From contig JAWPHD010003241.1 in assembly GCA_037043455.1 (NCBI GenBank), positions 62,001 to 126,000 on the forward strand: a DNA stretch of 64,000 nt, in the 5' to 3' direction. This DNA comes from Cyrtodaria siliqua (taxonomy: Eukaryota > Mollusca > Bivalvia > Adapedonta > Hiatellidae). Both the position numbers and the translations under genes were made by a program. Position 1 is the stretch's first letter. Each line of letters begins with the position of its first letter. The notes beneath the pieces were generated by a model. The model ran no database searches, had not been told where the DNA came from, and saw nothing but the letters and a program-made list of their open reading frames with translations. This document shows positions 58,689 through 64,000 of this stretch, piece after piece.

Positions 58689-61600
58689 TTTTTGTTTGTA
58701 TCATCGTGCATTGGATGATTTTGAGGATAATCACTTAGATCATACTCATCTTTCATTTCAACCATGTCTGTGTATGCATCATCTGTTTTGATGTCTACCA
58801 GTAGGCTGTCAGTGTCTGTGTATAATAAAGTACAGTCATCTCCGTACCTTTTCTTTAGGGTATTATAATACCAATCATACATCATGTACTTTGATAAATC
58901 CAATACTGACATCCCAACATAGATTGGTTTGTTTAATGTTCATTTTGTTTTGTTTACATGTATTGCTGACAATTCATCTGAAAACTTTATACGCCTGTTA
59001 AAGTTGGGTTTGGCTATTATTTTTCTTATCTTTTCATTTTCAGAGCCGTCAGTTCTGACTAGTTTTATATCTGTCCGCTTGCGTAGATTTTCCATTGTTT
59101 TGCCAAACACAGAGTTGTTCATAAGTTTGTAAAAATCTTTTTCAAATTGTGATTTAGCTTTTATCCTAAGTTCTGTGTTTAGATTTATGTATGATGCCAT
59201 CCAAGGTTTTTCATTAAATTCTAGCACCCTGTGGATTTTTGTTAATTCCATGCCTAATGATAAATACAACTGTTAATTTTTATAATGTAATACATATTTT
59301 GTTTTGTCCATAAGATTTGGTACTAGTTGTTCTGTCATAACGTTATTTTCATTTTTTAATAAATTTGTTTGGTACTCAGATAACCATTCTTTTATTACTT
59401 TTAATCTTTCAGGGGCAAGTGGATAATCATTCTGACTATCATGTAGTTCTTTAGGATATTTTAAATCTACTTCAAGACAATATCCTTTATCTTTTCTTAG
59501 CTCTTGTAATGTTTTTAAGTCAACCCATTTAAAGCCAGAATATGGAAGTAGCTGACTCATTGCCCACCCATAAAGATTATTTGCATCAAAATACATTACA
59601 AATCTGTTTTCCTCTCTAGTGTTATAATCAGCTACATGTGGATTGTTTGCTTTGGCATATCGTTTTGATACCATACTAATTCCACCACGCATACCTTTTT
59701 CTATAAATAAGTACATGTCAATGTCTGTGAAAAGTTATAAATCTATTTTTGAATGTTTAAGTAAAGCATCCCAAGATAATCCAGGTGCTGTGAGGTAATG
59801 CAAGGGATCGAGTTTATATGCATTCATACATGTTTTTCTAAAAGTTTGAAACACATCTGCTAACAGAGTTACATCAGTTTTTAAATATAAATCATGATAG
59901 TCTCCAAGAGTTTTACAGTTAAACTCTTCCCATATTTTTTGAGCGTATTTTTAATCTTTGGGACTTATACTTTCATCTGAGAGACTACTGTAAAACTTTT
60001 CTATAGGCGGTAATTGCGTTTCCTTAAATCTTTCCATACTGTCCATATATTCGTATGGATAAACACCTTTTCGTAAAAGTAAATCTGTTTGTTCCCCAAA
60101 CTGATTTTTGGTAATTTTTAAATCAGATTTGTCTGTTGCTTTAACCAATTTTTCCAAAGACGAAGCCATAAACTGAAAACTATCTAAAAATCTAAGTTGT
60201 TCGGCACTAAATGAAATATACTTTTCAGCGTTGTTTGGAATGCATGTAATATTACCTGTCATTTTATGTATTTTTTGCATTATAAGATGACTATCATATC
60301 CTTTGAGGTTGTGAAATACAACAGGGATGATTGTTTTATTTGGTTTTATTTTCAGTTTCAGGTTACAGTTTTTATGTTCTGCACCTCTGTATTCTCCATT
60401 TAAAATGACAGTGGTCTCTTACTTTACAGTTTTTGCCACATTTCCTACCTATTTCATTCTCGCATATCCAGCAGTGTGTTGCTTTTTCATAATCTTCCTC
60501 ATTTTGTTGTGTCGTGATTAATGGTTTTGGGTGAGCAAATATATTATTAATGTTGGTCTTTTCACATTCTAAGTGATTTAAAAACTTTTCAACAACATCT
60601 TCACCTCTGTAAATAACAGGTTCTTCAGCTTTGCCATCATATCTGACAACCTGGTATCCAAAACCACAAGCTTCGTGTACATTTGTGATTTGAGATTTCT
60701 TTCCAAATTTGATTGGTTGCGGTTTGATTATACTCTCAAAATCAGCATATATTCCATAAGGCACAGGCATCTGATTTTGATAATTTTTAAATTTTATGTG
60801 ATTTTTACCTTCTTGCGGCATTTCTATTCTGCAAGATTTTTTGTTGATACCATCACAGTCTTCTTTGTGTTTGGTAAGTAGTCCTTTTCCAGAGAAGCCG
60901 TGAAGGCAACGATCGCAGAAGTCAGTTTGACCATGGTGTTTGTTTTGGTCCCAGAGTAGTCTATTCAGATTTTTAATCCAGCAATAGTGATATTTTGTTG
61001 TTAATTTTTTTGGTTCTTTGGAATAATCGTCAGGGTTATAGTTGTCATCTATAATTCCTTCTTCATTATTTGGATCGTCTTCGTTCTCTGATTCAACCTC
61101 AGTGTCTTCAGATATTAAGATCAAATTAATTTGTTCAATATCTTTTGGTTGTTCTGATATTTTATATGGAAAAACAGATACCTTTTTATTTTTTCCTGTT
61201 ATGGTATATCCATAAACGTTGATAGCAAGATTATTTTGTTTTTCTACTTTGGTTATTTGAGAAATTGGAGTGGGAAAGTCAATGTTATCTTTCTTCAAGA
61301 ACTCTATACTAGGATACTTTGATAATCTGTCTGTATGATCTGCAGCTGGATTTAAAGCAGAATTTATTGCATGGAACAAACATTTATCATCATTGTTTTT
61401 CACATTTATAATTGCCTTCTTATCAGCTACTGCTTTAGGCAAAGGAATATATGAAGAACCTTTTAACGGCTCGTACTTTGCAATATTTAAGTAAAACGTA
61501 ACACAATGATCAATTTCTAATCCGGATGCTGTGTTTGTAAATCTTTCAAGACTCTCTTGTATATTTGCAGATAATTCATCGTAAAACTCATTTATTTTGT

Positions 61601-62086
61601 CAGAGTTTAAGATTGCATTTTGTTCGCTGTGTAATACTGCTGCAGTGTTTTTTTGGTAGCACCATCATCTTTGAATAGATTTACAGTGAGACCTAATTGA
61701 AACTTTAATCCATTCATCTTTGTCAGCTCTTTGCTTATTTGTTTTGTGAAAATGGATTTTTTATCACGAAATAGTTTTTGAGGGTCTTTGTATTTTTCGG
61801 CAGATATCTCGTATGCTTTGAAAAAGCCACACATTGGTTTTGTCAACCAGTTTTAATTTTCTATCTTGAAAAACTTGTTTTAGTTCATTTATAACATTTT
61901 CTTGTAATTTAGCATATTTCTGCTTTTGTTCATTTATAACATTTTCTTGTAATTTATCATATTTTTGCTTTTCTCGTTTACGTTGTTTTTTGTTACGTCG
62001 TCTCTTGAGTAAATTTTCTAATGTTTGAGATTTAACCTCTAAAGTTTCCTTTGGAATTTCACGGGGTTTGATTGTAGTACGAGGGG

Positions 62087-62224
62087 TTGGTTTTACAGCT
62101 CGTGGTGCTGGGATTGGTTTGGTCCGTGGTGCTGGAATTGGTTTTACAGCTCGTGGTGCTGGGATTGGTTTGGTCAGTGGTGCTGGAATTGGTTTTACAG
62201 CTCGTGGTGCTGGGATTGGTTTGT
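62087..62224 (-). repeat. 51-bp repeat encoding K-P-I-P-A-P-R units
   Basis: Two and a half copies of a 51-bp unit in the N-terminal part of the polymerase frame, giving five KPIPAP(R/L) heptads, four with terminal Arg. The PxxxPR pattern is that bound by CIN85/CD2AP-type SH3 domains. A frameshift just upstream separates it from the first 60-odd codons. Confidence 0.8.
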
Positions 62225-62425
62225 TTTTCTTTTGTCCCGTCTTACACTTTCCAGCACTTTGGACTCAACTGGTTGAATAACCTCTTTTGGAGTTTCTTTT
62301 GAAATTTCAGGCTCTTTAAGAGCATCTACCATCTTTCTAAGCTGATCATTATTAATTACTCCTTCCCGGTGTAATTGTAAAATGTAGTGAACGTCTTCGG
62401 TACTCATTTTTGTAATATATATCAT

Positions 62426-62479
62426 ATTATTTTTCTTTTCTTAATATAAAAAAATATTTATTATAACAAGAAAAAGAAA
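62426..62479. promoter_or_regulatory. Divergent leader between polymerase and zinc-knuckle genes
   Basis: 54 bp, mostly A/T ('cttaatataaaaaaatattt'), separating the two divergent starts. Same style as the other leaders of the element. Confidence 0.45.
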
Positions 62480-62767
62480 ATGGAAAACACTAAGAAAATT
62501 GAAAACATTTGCCAATTTCTCAAAGTTGGAGATCACGAACCTTGTAAAAATAAAACAACAAAAGATTCAAACTACTGCAGTTCACATAAATTCAGATTAA
62601 AGCAAAGTAAAGTTTTACCGTGTCTAAAATGTAAAAAAGGTACAGGTGCAAAATATCAAATTTGTGTTGGTTGTGGTGCTCATATAGTTAGATTAAGACA
62701 TAGATACTGGGAAGTAGTAAAGCCATATATTGTTGAATGTAATAGGCTAAAACATATAAAAATTTGA
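62480..62767 (+). CDS. Small zinc-knuckle protein
   Basis: 95 residues, intact, Lys-rich. Two apparent metal sites: C11, C22, C33 and H36 (CQFLKVGDHEPC...YCSSH), and C48, C51, C62 and C65 with H68 nearby (CLKC...CVGCGAH). A basic tail follows. It is the terminal right-hand gene, next to the TIR, and divergent from the polymerase. Such small Cys/His proteins often bind nucleic acid or regulate transcription; that role is inferred. I recall similar short proteins in cnidarian Polinton-type elements. Confidence 0.7.
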   Translation: MENTKKIENICQFLKVGDHEPCKNKTTKDSNYCSSHKFRLKQSKVLPCLKCKKGTGAKYQICVGCGAHIVRLRHRYWEVVKPYIVECNRLKHIKI

Positions 62768-62808
62768 TTTTCTAGTAAAAAATCATATTTTATTATATTC
62801 GTGTTCAT

Positions 62809-63149
62809 TCGTTGATTTGGGTGTAATTTTGATGACAAATCAACAAATTTGTTTTGTATTAAAGAAACATTTTATAATTATATTACAAAAAAAAAGCAAT
62901 ATTTTTATTATTTTGATAACTTATAAAAAAATTTAAACTTGCAATCTTCACTACCCCTATTTAAAAAAAGTTTTAATAAATCAAGTAAATCACCATAAAA
63001 TGGTGAATTAGGTGTAAATTTCAACTTTTATTAAAAAATCTCAAAATATAACTCTAACCCAACTTATTTCAAGGGTGGATTTTTGGGTGGATTTTGGGTT
63101 GTTTGGGTCATATTCGTTTTGGTCCAGAAACCCCAATTTACATATATAT
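62809..63149. repeat. Right terminal inverted repeat
   Basis: Inverted partner of 48249-48551, with two extra segments that make it about 40 bp longer. Whether the outermost T at 63149 belongs to the element or to the TTACTT duplication cannot be decided; the 6-bp duplication reading ends the element at 63148. Confidence 0.95.
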
Positions 63150-64000
63150 TACTTGGTTATTTCATTTGATTTCTGTTAGTGTGCTGTCGATCCAGATGTA
63201 TCAGTGTGTTACTCTTATTGACCTTACTTGGTGACTTCATTTGTTTTCTGTTAGTGTGCTGTCGATCAAGCTGTATCAGTATGTTAGTTTCATTGACCTT
63301 ACTTGGTGACATCATTTGTGTTCTGTTAGTGGGCTGTTGATAAAACTGTATCTGTATGTTACTCTTATTGGCCTGACTTGGTGACTTCATTTGTGTTCTG
63401 TTAGTGGGCTGTTGATAAAACTGTGTCTGTATGTTACTCTTATTGGCCTGACTTGGTGACTTCATTTGTTTTCTGTTAGTGTGCTGTAGATCCAGATGTT
63501 TCAGTATGTTACTCTTATTGACCATTACTTGGTGACTTCATTTGTTTTCTGTTAGTGTGCTGTCGATCCAGATGTATCAGTATTTTACTCTTATTGACCT
63601 TACATGGTGATTTCATTTGTTTTCTGTTAGTGTTGCTGTCGATCAAACTGTGTCTGTATGTTACACTTATTGACCTCACTTGGTGACTTCATTTGTTTTT
63701 TGTAAGTGTGCTGTCGATCCAGATGTATCAGTATGTTACTCTTATTGACCTGACTTGGTGACTTCATTTGTTTTCTGTTAGTGTACTGTCGATCCAAATG
63801 TATTATTATGTTACTCTTATTAACCTTACTTGGTGACTTCATTTGTTTTCTTTTAGTGTGCTGTCGATCCAGAAGTGTCAGTATGTTACTCTTATTGACC
63901 TCACTTGGTTATTTCATTTGTTTTCTGTTAGTGTGCTGTCGATCCAGATGTATCCGTATGTTACTCTTATTGACCTTACTTGGTGACTTCATTTGTTTTC
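63149..64000. repeat. 75-bp satellite, right arm of the split array
   Basis: About eleven more units of the satellite at 47490-48248, in the same orientation and resuming in register after the viral element. It runs off the window. Occasional single-base indels (for example near 63520 and 63632) break the otherwise open minus-strand frame. Confidence 0.95.

Larger units (their letters stand above)
58088..62425 (-). pseudogene. Protein-primed family B DNA polymerase, heavily disrupted
   Basis: About 1446 codons. Alternative ATG at 62407. Order: N-terminal region with P-I-P-A-P-R repeats and Lys-rich coiled coil, a YEPLKGSSYIPLP block, a zinc finger (CDRCLHGF...C), ExoI GIYADFESI (about 60745), ExoII FLDSFQFMASS (about 60180), ExoIII DYHDLYLKTDV (about 59895), motif A FDANNLYGWAM (about 59575), motif B KLMNNSVFGKT (about 59115), motif C YTDTDSL (about 58820), then the C-terminal thumb region. 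Frame changes fall near 62220, 61850, 61650 (an A-run) and 60408. In-frame stops: TAA at 59951, 59735 and 59273, TGA at 58940. Every catalytic motif is still visible in some piece, but no full protein can be made. A 37-codon block after motif C is triplicated in frame (58321-58688). This gene normally replicates Polinton DNA from a protein primer. Confidence 0.92.
48249..63148. mobile_element. Polinton/Maverick (adintovirus-like) endogenous DNA virus
   Basis: A 14.9-kb element with inverted termini, a TTACTT duplication at each side (48243-48248 and 63149-63154), and the hallmark gene set: capsid protein, A32-like packaging ATPase, RVE integrase and protein-primed family B polymerase. Deleting the element and one TTACTT rejoins the flanking 75-bp satellite in register, so it is a true insertion. 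Known Polintons are usually 15-20 kb with 6-bp duplications, so size and target length fit. Gene layout: minus-strand late-type genes (48613-50370), a plus gene (50405-51676), a minus gene (51657-53026), a plus block (53074-56785), then a minus small gene, integrase (plus), polymerase (minus) and a zinc-knuckle gene (plus). I did not find the Ulp1/adenain-type protease common in the family. The copy is partly degraded. Confidence 0.95.

Overview
The window looks like a stretch of marine bivalve (mollusc) nuclear genome. It is AT-rich and gene-poor, with many dispersed repeat families, minisatellites, inverted-repeat DNA transposons and decayed non-LTR retrotransposons. The only host-type genes I can see are remains of Cys-loop (nicotinic acetylcholine receptor-like) channel subunits: a near full-length but broken copy at 1427-2734 (minus) and a C-terminal M4 fragment at 13511-13834 (plus). 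The organism assignment is inferred from repeat style and the channel family, not from a diagnostic gene.

Layout. 1-14.4 kb: receptor relics, a 21-bp and a 41-bp minisatellite, two fragments of one decayed reverse transcriptase family, and palindromes. 14.4-17.3 kb: L1/Tx1-like LINE relic. 17.7-18.5 kb: a TIR element. 18.7-19.8 kb: 147-bp tandem repeats. 20.5-22.7 kb: CR1/Jockey-like LINE relic. 26.04-30.28 kb: a 4.2-kb TIR transposon flanked by ATAT, with a transposase-like fragment and two nested elements. 32.7-37.3 kb: a minus-strand LINE segment lying exactly between 275-bp direct repeats, with an unusual set of co-varying hairpins in its 3' part. 37.4-46.9 kb: a second minus-strand LINE split by an 8.2-kb TIR element flanked by TA.

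47.5-64 kb: a 75-bp satellite interrupted by the main object of interest, a 14.9-kb Polinton/Maverick (adintovirus-like) endogenous DNA virus at 48249-63148. It has about 300-bp imperfect TIRs and a 6-bp target duplication (TTACTT) that rejoins the satellite in phase. It carries a capsid protein gene, an A32-like packaging ATPase, an RVE-type integrase, a protein-primed family B polymerase, a zinc-knuckle protein, and about ten conserved-looking structural or membrane proteins in compact, partly overlapping blocks with A/T-only leaders.

The copy is decaying. The polymerase has four nonsense codons and four frameshifts. Four other genes have one or two lesions each, and the capsid C-terminus is displaced by a TA-run slip. 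Integrase, ATPase and several small genes remain open. Points that stand out: PTAP plus LYPKL late-domain-like motifs at the N-terminus of a membrane protein; an in-frame triplication of a 37-codon block in the polymerase; and, outside the virus, four hairpins sharing an invariant 11-nt sequence but with compensated stems.
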